64,000 nucleotides of DNA, taken from contig JAUHZO010000008.1 in the NCBI GenBank assembly GCA_030425925.1, positions 154,809-218,808 on the forward strand. Reading direction: 5' to 3'. The translations under genes were made by a program, and so were the position numbers. The stretch is from Alphaproteobacteria bacterium (GTDB lineage Bacteria > Pseudomonadota > Alphaproteobacteria > Rhodobacterales > Rhodobacteraceae). Shown here piece by piece: positions 1 through 9,033 of the stretch (position 1 is the stretch's first letter; every line of letters starts with the position of its first letter). Below the pieces are notes generated by a model, which saw nothing but the letters and a program-made list of their open reading frames with translations, did not search any database and had not been told where the DNA came from.

Positions 1-12
1 ATGTGTAGGGCA

Positions 13-1164
13 TCAGGTCTCCGGAAAGAGCGCGTCGAGATCGGCATGTGTCAGGCCGCGGCGACAGGGCTCATCCCATGGCGCGCCCTGCTTGACAAGG
101 TCGAAGCCGCCGTCGCGGGCGACAAGGGTCATCGGTGCGGCGCGCGGATGGGCGCACCCCTTGGCGCAGCCGGAAAGGTGCAGCGGGCCGGTGTCGTTCA
201 GGCGCGGGGCGAGGTGCAGGGCCAGCGCGCGGATGTCGGCCCCGGCCTGCGGGCAGTCGGGCGCGCCGGTGCAGGCGATGACGTTCAGGCGCGGATCGTC
301 GGGGGCCGCGATCAGGCCAGAGACCGGCTCGGGCAGGTCTGCAACGCCCGGCAGATAGACCATGCGATAAGGTGTGATCCGCAGCGCGCCGCGCGCGGCC
401 CCGGCCAGGGCGCGCAAGGCACCGGGCGTCAACTGGCCGAACGCGGCGGCGATATAGAGCCCGCCGCTGTCGGCCCCGGGCCGGGGGGACGGCAAAGCCG
501 GGTCGGGCGCGACGGTGCCGCGCGCTGTGTCCGGCAAGGGCACGGTAAGCCGCTTCATGCGTCCGCGCCCGTCCTGTCCCACGCCATGCGCGATGAACCA
601 CAGGGCAAGGTCCAGTGCCGCGCGCACCGCCGCGTCCTCGTCGGCCATGGGGCACCCCAAATCGGCACCATCGGCGCGCAGGATCAGCCTGTCGCCCGCA
701 CTTTCGATGCGGATATCGCCGCTGATGCCGACCAGCTGCCGCCCCGTGCCTGCATCCACCGCGAAGCCGAACTTGCCCGGCAGCGCCGCGAAGGCCGGGT
801 CTCGCAGCCCGTCGCACAGCGCCTGCGCCATGGCCGTCTGATCCCACGGGCCCTCCAGCCGGGGTGGCAGGATCACGTTGCGCCGCGCCTCCGATCCGTC
901 GTCGGGGTCGAGCAGGTCCAGCGCCGCCAGCCCGTCGAGCAGCGGTGACAGCGTCGCCTCCTGCACGCCGCGCAGCTGCAGGTTGGCACGCGAGGTGATC
1001 TCGATCCGCCCATTGCCGCAGCGCTCTGCCAGGTGGGCGAGCCCGCGCGCCTGGTCGGGCGTCAGCGCGCCGAGCCAGGGTCGCACCCGCACCACCAGCC
1101 CGTCGCCCGAGCGCATGGGCCGGTGCGCGCCGGGGCACCAGCCCTGAACCACGGGCGCGCTCAT
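13..1164 (-). CDS. cobG: Precorrin-3B synthase
   Basis: CobG is the monooxygenase of aerobic cobalamin synthesis that converts precorrin-3A to precorrin-3B, using an Fe-S centre. The protein (383 aa) has the nitrite/sulphite-reductase-type fold signs: an N-terminal stretch with SRANLQLRG, and C-terminal cysteines in TGAPDCPQAG and SGCAKGCAHP that fit [4Fe-4S] ligands. The chosen start gives MSAPVVQGWCPGAHRPM and overlaps the stop of cobN by four bases (ATGA), so the two are translationally coupled. A frame continuing 16 codons upstream lies inside cobN and is unlikely. The gene is complete; its stop is 13 bases from the window edge, where further cob genes are expected. Confidence 0.9.
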   Translation of the reverse strand: MSAPVVQGWCPGAHRPMRSGDGLVVRVRPWLGALTPDQARGLAHLAERCGNGRIEITSRANLQLRGVQEATLSPLLDGLAALDLLDPDDGSEARRNVILPPRLEGPWDQTAMAQALCDGLRDPAFAALPGKFGFAVDAGTGRQLVGISGDIRIESAGDRLILRADGADLGCPMADEDAAVRAALDLALWFIAHGVGQDGRGRMKRLTVPLPDTARGTVAPDPALPSPRPGADSGGLYIAAAFGQLTPGALRALAGAARGALRITPYRMVYLPGVADLPEPVSGLIAAPDDPRLNVIACTGAPDCPQAGADIRALALHLAPRLNDTGPLHLSGCAKGCAHPRAAPMTLVARDGGFDLVKQGAPWDEPCRRGLTHADLDALFPET

Positions 1165-4100
1165 CGCGACGCCTCCAACCCTGCAAGGATCGAATTGCGG
1201 CGCGACAGCCAAAGGCCCGCGTCATGCAGTTCCGCAAAACGCGCCTCCATCGCGCGCAGCGCTTCGGGATTGGCCTCGGCCAGGAAGGCGCGCGTGGTGT
1301 CGTCCCCCAGCGTGGCCTCCCAGTAGAGATCGAAGAGATGCGGTGGCACCGCCTGCGCAAGATGCGCAAAGGCGGCCATGTGTTCCAGCGTCGCCGCGAT
1401 CTCGGCCGCGCCGCGGAAGCCGTGGCGGCGCATGCCCGCGATCCAGCCCGGCTGCACGGCACGGCCTTGCACCACGCGGGCGATCTCTTCGGTCAGGACG
1501 CGGGCGCGGGGGCGGTCGGGATCGGTGTTGTCGAGATGGTAGAGCCGCGCCTGCCCGCCCGCGACGGCCTGGGCTGCGGCGAAACCGGCCTCGTGCGCGG
1601 CATAATCCTGCGCCAGCAGCAGATCGGTCTCGGGCAGGTCCTGCAGGTGCACGAAACTGTCGGCCTGACGGACGCGCGCGGCGATGCCTGCGGCATCCTC
1701 GACCGCGCGCTCGCCGTCCAGCGCCCAGGCGCTGGCGCGCAGCCAGGCCTCTCCGGCGGCGCGGCGGCCCTCCTCGCCGTACTCCTGCAGCGCCTCGCCC
1801 ATGCCCAGCCCGAACTGGCCCGGCGCGGGGCCATAGACCCGCGCCACCTCCGATTCGGCGTCTGCCCCTGCATATGGGTTCCAGTCCGCCGCCTCGTCCC
1901 GCGCCGCCAGCGCTCGCACCGCCTGCTGAAAGAGCGCCGAGAGCGTGGGAAACACGTCGCGGAACAGCCCCGAGACGCGCAGGGTGACGTCGATGCGGGG
2001 GCGGTCCAGTTCGGCGATGGGCAGGATCTCCACCCCGCTGACGCGTTCGGAGCCCGCATCCCAGATCGGACGCGCGCCCAGCAGGTGCAGCGCCATGGCG
2101 AACTCTTCCCCGGCGGTGCGCATTGTCGCAGAGCCCCAGAGATCCACTACCAGCCCGCGCGGCCAGTCGCCTTCGTCCTGCAGGTGGCGGCGCACCAGTT
2201 CGCCGGCAAGCCGGACGCCCTGCGCATGGGCCGCGCGCGTGGGCACCGCCCGCGGATCGGTGGTAAAGAGGTTGCGCCCGGTCGGCAGCACGTCGCTGCG
2301 CCCGCGATAAGGCGAGCCGGAGGGGCCCGGTTCGATCCGGCGGCCATCCAGAGCCGCCAGAAGCGCCAGCCTTTCGGCCTCGGGCGCGAACCCCTCCAGC
2401 GGCGCACCCCGATTTTTCGTCGAAAAATCGCGGCCCCAGATGTGCAGGCCGTCGCCGAACTGGCTTTCCTTGACGTCGCAGACAAAGCGGTCGATCCGCG
2501 TCACCGCCTCCGCCGGGCAGGAGGCGCGGTCGAGGCCCAGATCGTCCTCGACCCCCAGCGCCTGCGCCTCGTCGCGGATGTCGGCGATCAGCCGGTCGCG
2601 GCGGCGGGGGTCCAGCCCGTCGGCATTGGAGAACTCGTCCAGAAGCGCCTCCAGCCGGGTCAGCCGGTCGGGCGTGGCGGCGGGCTTCAGCGGCGGCGGC
2701 ACATGGCCCAGCGTCACCGCGCCGATGCGCCGCTTGGCCTGCGCGGCCTCGCCAGGATCGTTGACGATGAACGGGTAGATCACCGGCATCGCGCCCGCCA
2801 GCGCTTCGGGCCAGCAGGCCGGCGAGAGCGCGACGGACTTGCCGGGCAGCCATTCCAGCGTGCCATGGGCCCCGACATGGACGAGCGCATGGGCCTGCTG
2901 ACGCAGCCAGAGGTAGAACGCCACATAGGCGTGGCGCGGCGTGCGGGAGAGGTCGTGATACTCGTCCGACCGGCTCCGGACCTGCCCGCGCTCCGGCTGC
3001 AGCGCGATCAGCGCGGTGCCACGGCGGACGGCCTTGAGGCGCACCGCGCCGTCGGCGATGTCGGGATCGTCCTCGGGCGGGCCCCAGGCAGCGGCGAGGT
3101 CGGCTTGCAGCGGGGCGGGCAGCATGGCCAGCGCGGCCTTGTAGGCGTCAAGCGGCCAGTGGAGCGTCTCATGGCTCAGCGCCCCGGCCAGATCGCCGGC
3201 GGGCGTCACGGCATAACCTGCCCCCGCAAGATCGTCGAGGATCACGGCGGCAGAGGCCAGCGGGTCGAGCCCCACCGCGTGGGCCATGTTCCAGCCCTGT
3301 CCCGGATAGGTCGAGAGCACCAGCGCCACGCGGCGGTCCTGCGGCGCGGTTGCCTGCAGGCGGTGCCAGGCGGCGACGCGGCACGCGGCGGCGTCGATCA
3401 GCGCCGCATCCGGCGCATGGGCGAAACGGCTGTATTCCAGCAGCGGATCGCGCGCCTGCGGCTCCTTGAACGACACGGCACCCGCGAAGAGCCGCCCGTC
3501 CACCTCGGGCAGCACCACGTGCATGGCGAGGTCGGCCGGCGAGAGACCGCGCTCGGCCTCGTCCCACGCCTTGCGCCGCGCGGTGGACAGCGCCACCTGA
3601 AAGACCGGCACGCCGCCCGCATCCAGCGGCGAGCCGCCTTCGCCGTTGCGGCCGGAAAAGGCGGTGGCGTTCACGATGGCGGCAGGCGCGTGAAAGGCCA
3701 CCTGGCGTGCCAGCCAGCCGGCTGCCATGGGGGCCTTGAGCGAGGGCACGAACAACCCAAGCGTGTCAAAGCCCTGTTTGTCAAGTGCGGCGCACAGCGC
3801 CGTGATCGGGGCCAGATCGGCAGAGACAAGGTAAGAGCGGTAGAAGACCACCAGAACCAGCGGCCGCGCGCTTTCTTCGGGGCGCAGGGCAAGCACCGGG
3901 CAGACGACGCCCTGGCCCGGCTGCCAGGCGCCCACCTGCGGCAGCGCCTTTGTACCGCGCACCGGTCCGGCATAAAGCCCCGCCGCCAGCGCCATCTGGG
4001 CCAAGGCGGCCTGCGCCGCGACCTCGCCGCCCGTGTCGCACAGATGCGCCAGCCGCCGCAGGGTCGAGACCGGCAGGGTCGAGACGGCATCCAGCCGCGG

Positions 4101-4472
4101 ATCGGGCCGCCCGTCACCGGGCAGCACCGCCAGGGCGATGCCACGGGCCCGCGCCAGCGCCTCGATCTGCTGCACGCCGTAGGGCCAGTAAGGCAGCCCG
4201 CCGATCAGCCGGATCAGGATGCCTTTCGCCCCCGCCAGCGTCTGGTCCAGGTAGGTATCCACCGAAAGCGGGTGTTTCAGCGCGGCAATGTTGGCCAGAC
4301 GCAGGGTGGGCAGTTTGCCTGCCTCCCCCCCGCCCCGCCGCCAGCCCGCGGCAAAGGCGCCCAGATCGCTGTCGGAAAAGGACAGCACCACCAGCTCCGC
4401 CGGGCTCTGGCCCAGATCGGTCGGGGTGTCGGTCTCGTCCAACCCGTGGCTTTCGCGGAAGATGACGTGCAT
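1161..4472 (-). CDS. cobN: Cobaltochelatase subunit CobN
   Basis: Large subunit of the ATP-dependent aerobic cobaltochelatase (with CobS and CobT), which inserts cobalt into hydrogenobyrinic acid a,c-diamide in the cytoplasm. The 1103-residue frame is CobN-like throughout, with HVGAHGTLEWLPGKS near the middle, the family's most conserved segment. It is somewhat shorter than the approximately 1250-residue Pseudomonas enzyme, but no internal break is visible. It lies between cobW (42-base gap holding a palindrome) and cobG (4-base overlap), in the riboswitch-led operon. CobS and CobT are not in this window. Confidence 0.95.
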   Translation of the reverse strand: MHVIFRESHGLDETDTPTDLGQSPAELVVLSFSDSDLGAFAAGWRRGGGEAGKLPTLRLANIAALKHPLSVDTYLDQTLAGAKGILIRLIGGLPYWPYGVQQIEALARARGIALAVLPGDGRPDPRLDAVSTLPVSTLRRLAHLCDTGGEVAAQAALAQMALAAGLYAGPVRGTKALPQVGAWQPGQGVVCPVLALRPEESARPLVLVVFYRSYLVSADLAPITALCAALDKQGFDTLGLFVPSLKAPMAAGWLARQVAFHAPAAIVNATAFSGRNGEGGSPLDAGGVPVFQVALSTARRKAWDEAERGLSPADLAMHVVLPEVDGRLFAGAVSFKEPQARDPLLEYSRFAHAPDAALIDAAACRVAAWHRLQATAPQDRRVALVLSTYPGQGWNMAHAVGLDPLASAAVILDDLAGAGYAVTPAGDLAGALSHETLHWPLDAYKAALAMLPAPLQADLAAAWGPPEDDPDIADGAVRLKAVRRGTALIALQPERGQVRSRSDEYHDLSRTPRHAYVAFYLWLRQQAHALVHVGAHGTLEWLPGKSVALSPACWPEALAGAMPVIYPFIVNDPGEAAQAKRRIGAVTLGHVPPPLKPAATPDRLTRLEALLDEFSNADGLDPRRRDRLIADIRDEAQALGVEDDLGLDRASCPAEAVTRIDRFVCDVKESQFGDGLHIWGRDFSTKNRGAPLEGFAPEAERLALLAALDGRRIEPGPSGSPYRGRSDVLPTGRNLFTTDPRAVPTRAAHAQGVRLAGELVRRHLQDEGDWPRGLVVDLWGSATMRTAGEEFAMALHLLGARPIWDAGSERVSGVEILPIAELDRPRIDVTLRVSGLFRDVFPTLSALFQQAVRALAARDEAADWNPYAGADAESEVARVYGPAPGQFGLGMGEALQEYGEEGRRAAGEAWLRASAWALDGERAVEDAAGIAARVRQADSFVHLQDLPETDLLLAQDYAAHEAGFAAAQAVAGGQARLYHLDNTDPDRPRARVLTEEIARVVQGRAVQPGWIAGMRRHGFRGAAEIAATLEHMAAFAHLAQAVPPHLFDLYWEATLGDDTTRAFLAEANPEALRAMEARFAELHDAGLWLSRRNSILAGLEASR

Positions 4473-4487
4473 GGCTGTTCCCGGGGC

Positions 4488-4512
4488 GGCGGGGGGAGAC
4501 CCCCGCCCTACG
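4488..4512. repeat. CGTAGG-type palindromic repeat
   Basis: Eight-base arms (GGCGGGGG and CCCCCGCC) around a four-base loop, followed by CCTACG. Read on the minus strand it starts CGTAGGGCGGGGG. It fills the cobN-cobW gap. Two relatives occur at 32121-32146 and 32157-32180, so this looks like a dispersed REP-like palindrome rather than a gene-specific terminator. An intercistronic mRNA-stabilising role is possible. Confidence 0.6.
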
Positions 4513-4514
4513 CC

Positions 4515-5570
4515 TTATTCCGCCGCCGCGCTGACGAGGCCCAGCCCCGCCTCGATGGCGGTGCGGTCGATATCGTCATGCTCGGCGATCACCACCAGCC
4601 GGCCCTGCCGCGGCTCGCCCGGTTGCCAGGGGCGGTCGTACTGGTGGCGCACCCGCGCGCCCACCGCCTGCACCAGAAGGCGCATCGGCTTGCCGGCCAC
4701 GGCGGCATAGCCCTTGACCCGCAGGATGTTCCGCGTGTTGGCCAATGCCTCGATCCGGGCGACCAGTTCGGCCGGGTCGGCCAGTTCCGGGATCGCCACG
4801 ACGATGGAGTCGAAATCCTCGTGGTCATGCTCCGGCACGCCGTCGTGATGCGACGGACGGGCGTCGAGGTCGTCCTCGGCCGCCGCCTCCAGCCCCAGGA
4901 TCACGCGCGGATCGACCCGGCCTTCGGCAACCTCCACCACCGGCAGCGGGCGCGGCGCTTCGGCGGCGATCACCGCGCGGGCCTTTGCGACGCCCTCGGG
5001 CCCGGCCAGGTCGGGCTTGGTCAGCAGCACGATGTCGGCACAGGCGATCTGATCCTCGAACACCTCCGACAGCGGCGTTTCATGGTCGAGGCTCTCATCG
5101 GCGGCGCGCTGTGCGTCCACCGCCGCCACGTCGGGCGCAAAACGCCCTGCTGCCACCGCCTCGGCATCGGCCAGGGCGATCACGCCGTCTACGGTGATGC
5201 GCGAGCGGATGTCCGGCCAGTCGAAGGCCTTGAGCAGCGGCTTGGGCAGCGCGAGGCCCGAGGTTTCGATCAGGATGTGATCGGGCCGCGGCTCCAGCGC
5301 CATCAGCGCCTCGATCGTGGGGATGAAATCGTCCGCGACGGTGCAGCAGATGCAGCCATTGGCCAGTTCCACGATGTTTTCCGCCGGGCAATCGGGGATC
5401 GCGCAGCCCTTGAGGATCTCGCCATCCACGCCTACATCGCCGAATTCGTTCACCACCACCGCCAGCCGCTTGCCGCCCGGGTTCTGCATCAGCTGGCTGA
5501 TCAGCGTCGTCTTGCCGGAGCCCAGAAAGCCGGTGATCACGGTGACGGGAAGTTTGGACAGGTTGGTCAT
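4515..5570 (-). CDS. cobW: CobW-type GTPase / metal chaperone
   Basis: G3E-family P-loop GTPase (351 aa), thought to deliver cobalt for corrin synthesis. Visible features are Walker A GFLGSGKTT near residue 14, the family CxCC metal motif in NGCICCTV, GTPase motifs LLTKPD and ETSGLALP, and a His/Asp-rich loop (SHHDGVPEHDHEDFD) typical of metal chaperones. A CobW C-terminal domain follows. The start codon overlaps the stop of the DUF1636 gene by four bases (ATGA). The gene belongs to the cobalamin-riboswitch operon. Confidence 0.95.
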   Translation of the reverse strand: MTNLSKLPVTVITGFLGSGKTTLISQLMQNPGGKRLAVVVNEFGDVGVDGEILKGCAIPDCPAENIVELANGCICCTVADDFIPTIEALMALEPRPDHILIETSGLALPKPLLKAFDWPDIRSRITVDGVIALADAEAVAAGRFAPDVAAVDAQRAADESLDHETPLSEVFEDQIACADIVLLTKPDLAGPEGVAKARAVIAAEAPRPLPVVEVAEGRVDPRVILGLEAAAEDDLDARPSHHDGVPEHDHEDFDSIVVAIPELADPAELVARIEALANTRNILRVKGYAAVAGKPMRLLVQAVGARVRHQYDRPWQPGEPRQGRLVVIAEHDDIDRTAIEAGLGLVSAAAE

Positions 5571-5959
5571 TCAGGCTCTCCGATGGTCAGCGGCGGGATG
5601 CGCGCGATGCAGTTGCGTTTGAAGTGCTCGGGGCGGGACCGCCACGGGATCAGCCCGTCGGTCGTGTCACGATACAGCGCCGCGCCCTCGATCAGCAGGT
5701 CCGGATGCGACGCCTCGAGGAGGTTTCCGTACACGTAGGTCCAGCGCGCCGCGCCCCCGCGCAACGCGGCCGAGCACCCCGAGTCGCAGTTCTGCAGGCA
5801 TTCCACCGGCGTCAGCCGCACACCCTCGGGCATCTGGCGCGCGGCCAGCGCCTCGAAGAGCGCCTGTCCCGGGCGGATGCCGTCCTCGGGCACCTCCTGA
5901 CCGCGGCGGCATTTCACGCAGACCAGCAGTTCGGCCGGTTCTGGGGTCTCGTTGCTCAT
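5567..5959 (-). CDS. DUF1636 metal-binding protein (COG5469)
   Basis: Small (130 aa) cysteine-rich protein of the DUF1636 family, thioredoxin-like [2Fe-2S] ferredoxin in appearance. It has CVKCRRG near the N-terminus and CLQNCDSGC in the middle, a spacing that fits metal or Fe-S binding. The start at MSNETPEPAELL was chosen because everything upstream in frame lies in the riboswitch. It is the first gene behind the riboswitch and is coupled to cobW. The family is regularly found beside cobW and cobN, but its exact role is unknown. A cobalt-related or electron-transfer function is inferred from context only. Confidence 0.85.
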   Translation of the reverse strand: MSNETPEPAELLVCVKCRRGQEVPEDGIRPGQALFEALAARQMPEGVRLTPVECLQNCDSGCSAALRGGAARWTYVYGNLLEASHPDLLIEGAALYRDTTDGLIPWRSRPEHFKRNCIARIPPLTIGEPE

Positions 5960-6039
5960 GGCGTCCCTGCATTGCGGGACAAGGGTTGGATGGCGGGCGG
6001 TTTCCCCCCGACACCGGCACACCCCGTCCGGTTCACGTC

Positions 6040-6238
6040 GTCTTGCGCTGGCAGGTCTCCCGGCTTGCAGAGCGCCTTTCGGCACGGCCCGCCGCCTTCC
6101 CGCGTGATGCAGTGGCGTTGGCGGACCTCTCCGGTCACGGTCGCGGGGGCGGCTGCGCTTGACCCGGAGCCCGGGCTGGCGCATTCCCTTTTCACCTGCT
6201 CGCGCAGGCACCAGCGTCCCTGTGGGATGCGCCCCAAA
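6040..6238 (-). promoter_or_regulatory. Cobalamin (adenosylcobalamin) riboswitch
   Basis: On the minus strand the region contains the class landmarks in order: GGTGCC, then GGTGAAAAGGGAA, then GCCGCCCCCGCGACCGTGA, then GCCACTGC, then GGGAAGGCGGC. It finishes with the B12 box AGCCGGGAGACCTGCC at 6065-6050. This is the standard cobalamin aptamer order and spacing. It lies about 80 bases before the DUF1636 start, so it is expected to repress DUF1636-cobW-cobN-cobG when adenosylcobalamin is plentiful. The edges given are approximate. Confidence 0.95.
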
Positions 6239-6269
6239 TCATACCCTTGTCAAGCGCCCGGAGTGTCCC

Positions 6270-6878
6270 ATGGACGAGATCACCACCCGCCACAACGAAA
6301 AGATGAAAAAGATCAAGGCCGCGCGCGATGAGATGATGAAGACCAAGACCGAGGAAAAGGGCCTGATCATGGTCCATACCGGCCCCGGCAAGGGCAAGTC
6401 CTCCTCCGGCTTCGGCATGATCCTGCGCTGCATCGCCCATGGCATGCCCTGCGCGGTGGTGCAGTTCATCAAGGGCAACTGGTCGACCGGCGAAAAGGAG
6501 ATCCTGCGCGGGCGGTTTTCGGAGGAATGCCGGTTCTTCGTCTCGGGCGAAGGCTTTACCTGGGAAACACAGGATCGCGAGCGCGACGTGGCCGCCGCGC
6601 AGAACGGCTGGAAGATCGCGCAGGAGCAGATCCTCGACCCTCAGATCCAGTTCGTGCTTCTGGACGAGATCAACATCGCCCTGCGCTACGACTACCTGGA
6701 CATCGACGAGGTGGTGGACTTCCTGCTGACCCAAAAGCCCCACATGACCCATGTCTGCCTGACGGGCCGCAACGCCAAACCGGAACTGATCGAAGCGGCG
6801 GACCTTGTGACAGAGATGACGCTGGTCAAACATCCATTCCGCGACGGGGTGAAGGCGCAGAAGGGGGTGGAGTTTTGA
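6270..6878 (+). CDS. cobO: Cob(I)yrinic acid a,c-diamide adenosyltransferase
   Basis: ATP:corrinoid adenosyltransferase of the CobA/CobO type (202 aa, normal length). It transfers the 5'-deoxyadenosyl group to reduced corrinoid. The P-loop HTGPGKGKSSSGFG near residue 36 and the Walker-B-like VLLDEINIALRYDYLD are both present. The N-terminus is the charged MDEITTRHNEKMKKIK helix typical of the family, which fixes the start although the frame is open upstream into the riboswitch region. It is transcribed divergently from the riboswitch operon, with the ATG about 30 bases from the riboswitch 5' end, so the two promoters must be back to back or overlapping. Confidence 0.95.
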   Translation: MDEITTRHNEKMKKIKAARDEMMKTKTEEKGLIMVHTGPGKGKSSSGFGMILRCIAHGMPCAVVQFIKGNWSTGEKEILRGRFSEECRFFVSGEGFTWETQDRERDVAAAQNGWKIAQEQILDPQIQFVLLDEINIALRYDYLDIDEVVDFLLTQKPHMTHVCLTGRNAKPELIEAADLVTEMTLVKHPFRDGVKAQKGVEF

Positions 6879-6926
6879 CGGCAAGGGGCGGACAGATCGC
6901 GAAACAGAGGGGTCTTCTGCGCGCCT

Positions 6927-6955
6927 TTGACAGCCGCAAGCGGCAGGCGTACCCT
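6927..6955 (+). promoter_or_regulatory. Candidate promoter of the toxin-antitoxin pair
   Basis: A perfect -35 TTGACA (6927-6932), a 17-base spacer and TACCCT as -10 (6950-6955). The expected transcription start falls at about 6961-6962, which is the A of the antitoxin ATG. No ribosome binding site precedes that ATG. Together this suggests a leaderless mRNA; it is an inference from spacing only. Confidence 0.45.
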
Positions 6956-6961
6956 TGTGGC

Positions 6962-7144
6962 ATGAACAGACATCGTCCCCCCCGCTGTCCCATGCCGACA
7001 GAGGACACGCTGCGCGAAGCGATCCGCGACGCGGACGCGGGCGTGTTTGTGTCGTCAGAGAAGGTGCATGGCTGGATGCGCAGCTGGGGCACCGCCGCAG
7101 AGCAGCCGCGCCCGGAACCGGACATCTTTCCCGACGACACGTGA
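6962..7144 (+). CDS. Antitoxin of a ParE/RelE-type pair
   Basis: Sixty-residue acidic protein. Its core, LREAIRDADAGVFVSSEKVH followed by GWMRSWGT, matches the small antitoxins that accompany ParE-type toxins (a form of V-S-x-E-x-V-x-x-W-x-x-S-W-G-T). The last codons overlap the GTG start of the toxin (GTGA), the usual translational coupling. A second in-frame ATG at 6992 (MPTEDTL) is an alternative start, and neither has a clear ribosome binding site. The acidic C-terminal tail after the SWGT motif probably wraps the toxin. Confidence 0.75.
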   Translation: MNRHRPPRCPMPTEDTLREAIRDADAGVFVSSEKVHGWMRSWGTAAEQPRPEPDIFPDDT

Positions 7145-7407
7145 CACTGGTCTATCTGCCGTCTGCGCTTGACGATCTGGAATGGGTCAGGGCCTACTAT
7201 GCCGAGACGTTCCCGGCCGGATCGTACAACGCGGCCCTTCGCTTCGAGGAAACCGAGCGGCTGCTGATTGCACAGCCCTTGTGCGGCACCCCGTATCTGG
7301 CACGCTTGCGGCGGCGCAAGGTGACGAAGACCCCGTTCAGCCTGATCTATCGCGTCGTGGAGGCGCGCATCGAGGTCTTGCGGGTGCTCGACGATCGGGC
7401 GCAGTAA
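7141..7407 (+). CDS. ParE/RelE-superfamily toxin
   Basis: Eighty-eight-residue basic protein starting at GTG, with the compact ParE layout. It begins LVYLPSALDDLEWVRAYY, has a helical hairpin, then the conserved C-terminal strands TPFSLIYRVVEARIEVLRVL ending in a short charged tail. ParE proteins poison DNA gyrase, whereas RelE proteins cut mRNA at the ribosome. Sequence alone does not decide between them, although the Asp/Trp helix and the IYRV...VLRVL strands look more ParE-like. It is an intact pair sitting as an island between cobO and cobQ. Confidence 0.8.
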   Translation: MTLVYLPSALDDLEWVRAYYAETFPAGSYNAALRFEETERLLIAQPLCGTPYLARLRRRKVTKTPFSLIYRVVEARIEVLRVLDDRAQ

Positions 7408-7476
7408 GGCTTGCGCGGGGGACTACTCGCGCGATAGTGCAACCCGTCAGACCACCCACCTTTGGACCAAAGCCCC

Positions 7477-8925
7477 ATGCCCCGCGCCCTCATGTTCCAA
7501 GGCACCGGCTCCAATGTCGGGAAGTCGATGCTGGTTGCCGGTCTCTGCCGGGCGGCGCGCCTGCGGGGGCTCTGTGTGGTGCCGTTCAAGCCGCAGAACA
7601 TGTCCAACAACGCCGCCGTCACCGCCGACGGGGGCGAGATCGGGCGGGCGCAGGCGTTGCAGGCGCTGGCCTGCGGGCTGAAGCCACACACGGACATGAA
7701 CCCGGTGCTTCTGAAGCCCGAGACGGATGTGGGCAGCCAGGTGATCGTGCAGGGCAAGCGCCTCGCCACGGTCAAGGCGCGGGACTATGCGGCGCTCAAG
7801 CCGCAACTGATGGCCTCGGTGCTGGAGAGTTTCCAGCGGCTGAAGGCGGGCCACGACCTGGTGATCGTCGAAGGCGCGGGCAGTCCGGCCGAGGTGAACC
7901 TGCGCCCGGGCGACATCGCAAACATGGGCTTTGCCCAGGCCGCGGACGTGCCCGTGGTGCTGGTCGGCGATATCGACCGGGGCGGCGTGATCGCGCAGGT
8001 GGTGGGCACGCAGGTCGTGCTCTCACCCGAGGATGCGGCGCGGATCAGGGGCTTTGTCATCAACAAGTTCCGCGGCGATCCGCGCCTTTTCGACGATGGC
8101 TACGCGATGATCGAGGCGCACACGGGCTGGCGCGGCTTTGGCGTGGCCCCGTGGTTCGCAGATGCCTGGAAACTGCCGGCCGAGGACGCGCTGGACATCG
8201 CCACGCCGCGACGGACCGATGGCCTGCACGTGGTCTGCCTGCGGCTCTCGCGCATCGCCAATTTCGACGACATGGACCCGCTGGCGCAGGAACCGGGCGT
8301 GCGGCTGACCATGCTGGGCGCGGGCCAGCCGATCCCGGGCGATGCGGACGTGGTGATCGTGCCGGGCAGCAAGTCCACCATCGGCGATCTGGCCTTTCTG
8401 CGCGCGCAGGGCTGGGACGTGGACCTGATCGCCCATCATCGGCGGGGCGGGCATGTGCTGGGCATCTGCGGCGGTTTTCAGATGCTGGGCCGGACGATCG
8501 CCGATCCCGACGGAATCGAGGGCGCGGCGGGCCAAGTGCCGGGTCTGGGCCTGCTGGAGGTCGACACCGTCATGACGCCGGACAAGCGCCTGACCGAAAC
8601 AGAGGCCGTGCATGCCGCCAGCGCCCTGCCCTTTCGCGGCTACGAGATCCATATCGGCCGCACCGAAGGCCCCGACCGCGCGCGCCCCTTTGCCCATGTG
8701 GCAGGCCAGCCCGAAGGCGCCACCAGCGCCGATGGCCGCGTCACCGGCAGCTACCTGCACGGCATGTTCCGCGACGACGGCTTTCGCGCTGCCTGGCTCG
8801 CGGGTCTGGGCGCCGCCAGCCAGGGCGCGGGGTATGACGCCACGGTCACCCGCACGCTCGACGCGCTGGCCGGGCATCTGGAGGACCATCTGGACCTTGA
8901 CGGCCTTCTGGATTGCGCGGGCTGA
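7477..8925 (+). CDS. cobQ: Cobyric acid synthase
   Basis: Glutamine-dependent amidase (482 aa) that amidates four carboxylates of adenosylcobyrinic acid a,c-diamide. The N-terminal dethiobiotin-synthetase-like ATPase starts with [20 protein letters not shown], followed by the characteristic [11 protein letters not shown]. The C-terminal class I glutamine amidotransferase domain has its nucleophile Cys in [13 protein letters not shown] and a late SYLHGMF His. The ATG at 7477 gives the family N-terminus. A TTG five codons earlier is open but unneeded. It runs with cobO but is separated from it by the toxin-antitoxin pair. Confidence 0.95.
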   Translation: MPRALMFQGTGSNVGKSMLVAGLCRAARLRGLCVVPFKPQNMSNNAAVTADGGEIGRAQALQALACGLKPHTDMNPVLLKPETDVGSQVIVQGKRLATVKARDYAALKPQLMASVLESFQRLKAGHDLVIVEGAGSPAEVNLRPGDIANMGFAQAADVPVVLVGDIDRGGVIAQVVGTQVVLSPEDAARIRGFVINKFRGDPRLFDDGYAMIEAHTGWRGFGVAPWFADAWKLPAEDALDIATPRRTDGLHVVCLRLSRIANFDDMDPLAQEPGVRLTMLGAGQPIPGDADVVIVPGSKSTIGDLAFLRAQGWDVDLIAHHRRGGHVLGICGGFQMLGRTIADPDGIEGAAGQVPGLGLLEVDTVMTPDKRLTETEAVHAASALPFRGYEIHIGRTEGPDRARPFAHVAGQPEGATSADGRVTGSYLHGMFRDDGFRAAWLAGLGAASQGAGYDATVTRTLDALAGHLEDHLDLDGLLDCAG

Positions 8926-8937
8926 GCCTCGGCAGGC

Positions 8938-8967
8938 TTGACGCAACGCGCCGAGTCTTGGCACCCT
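8938..8967 (+). promoter_or_regulatory. Candidate sigma-70-type promoter before RTX1
   Basis: TTGACG (8938-8943), an 18-base spacer and CACCCT (8962-8967), 67 bases before the RTX1 ATG. The -35 is good and the -10 is weak. It is supported mainly by similar candidates before other RTX genes. Confidence 0.35.
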
Positions 8968-9033
8968 GCCCGCAGGTTTTTCCGATTGCACCCCTTGATC
9001 CACGCCGTTTCCCGCCAGCAGGAGGCTTCATTC

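Noticed and set aside
1224..5738. Open frame of 1504 codons on the plus strand opposite cobN and cobW
   Set aside because: It is the antisense shadow of strong minus-strand genes in G+C-rich DNA. The Arg/Gly/Gln-rich composition has no family motif and no start signal.
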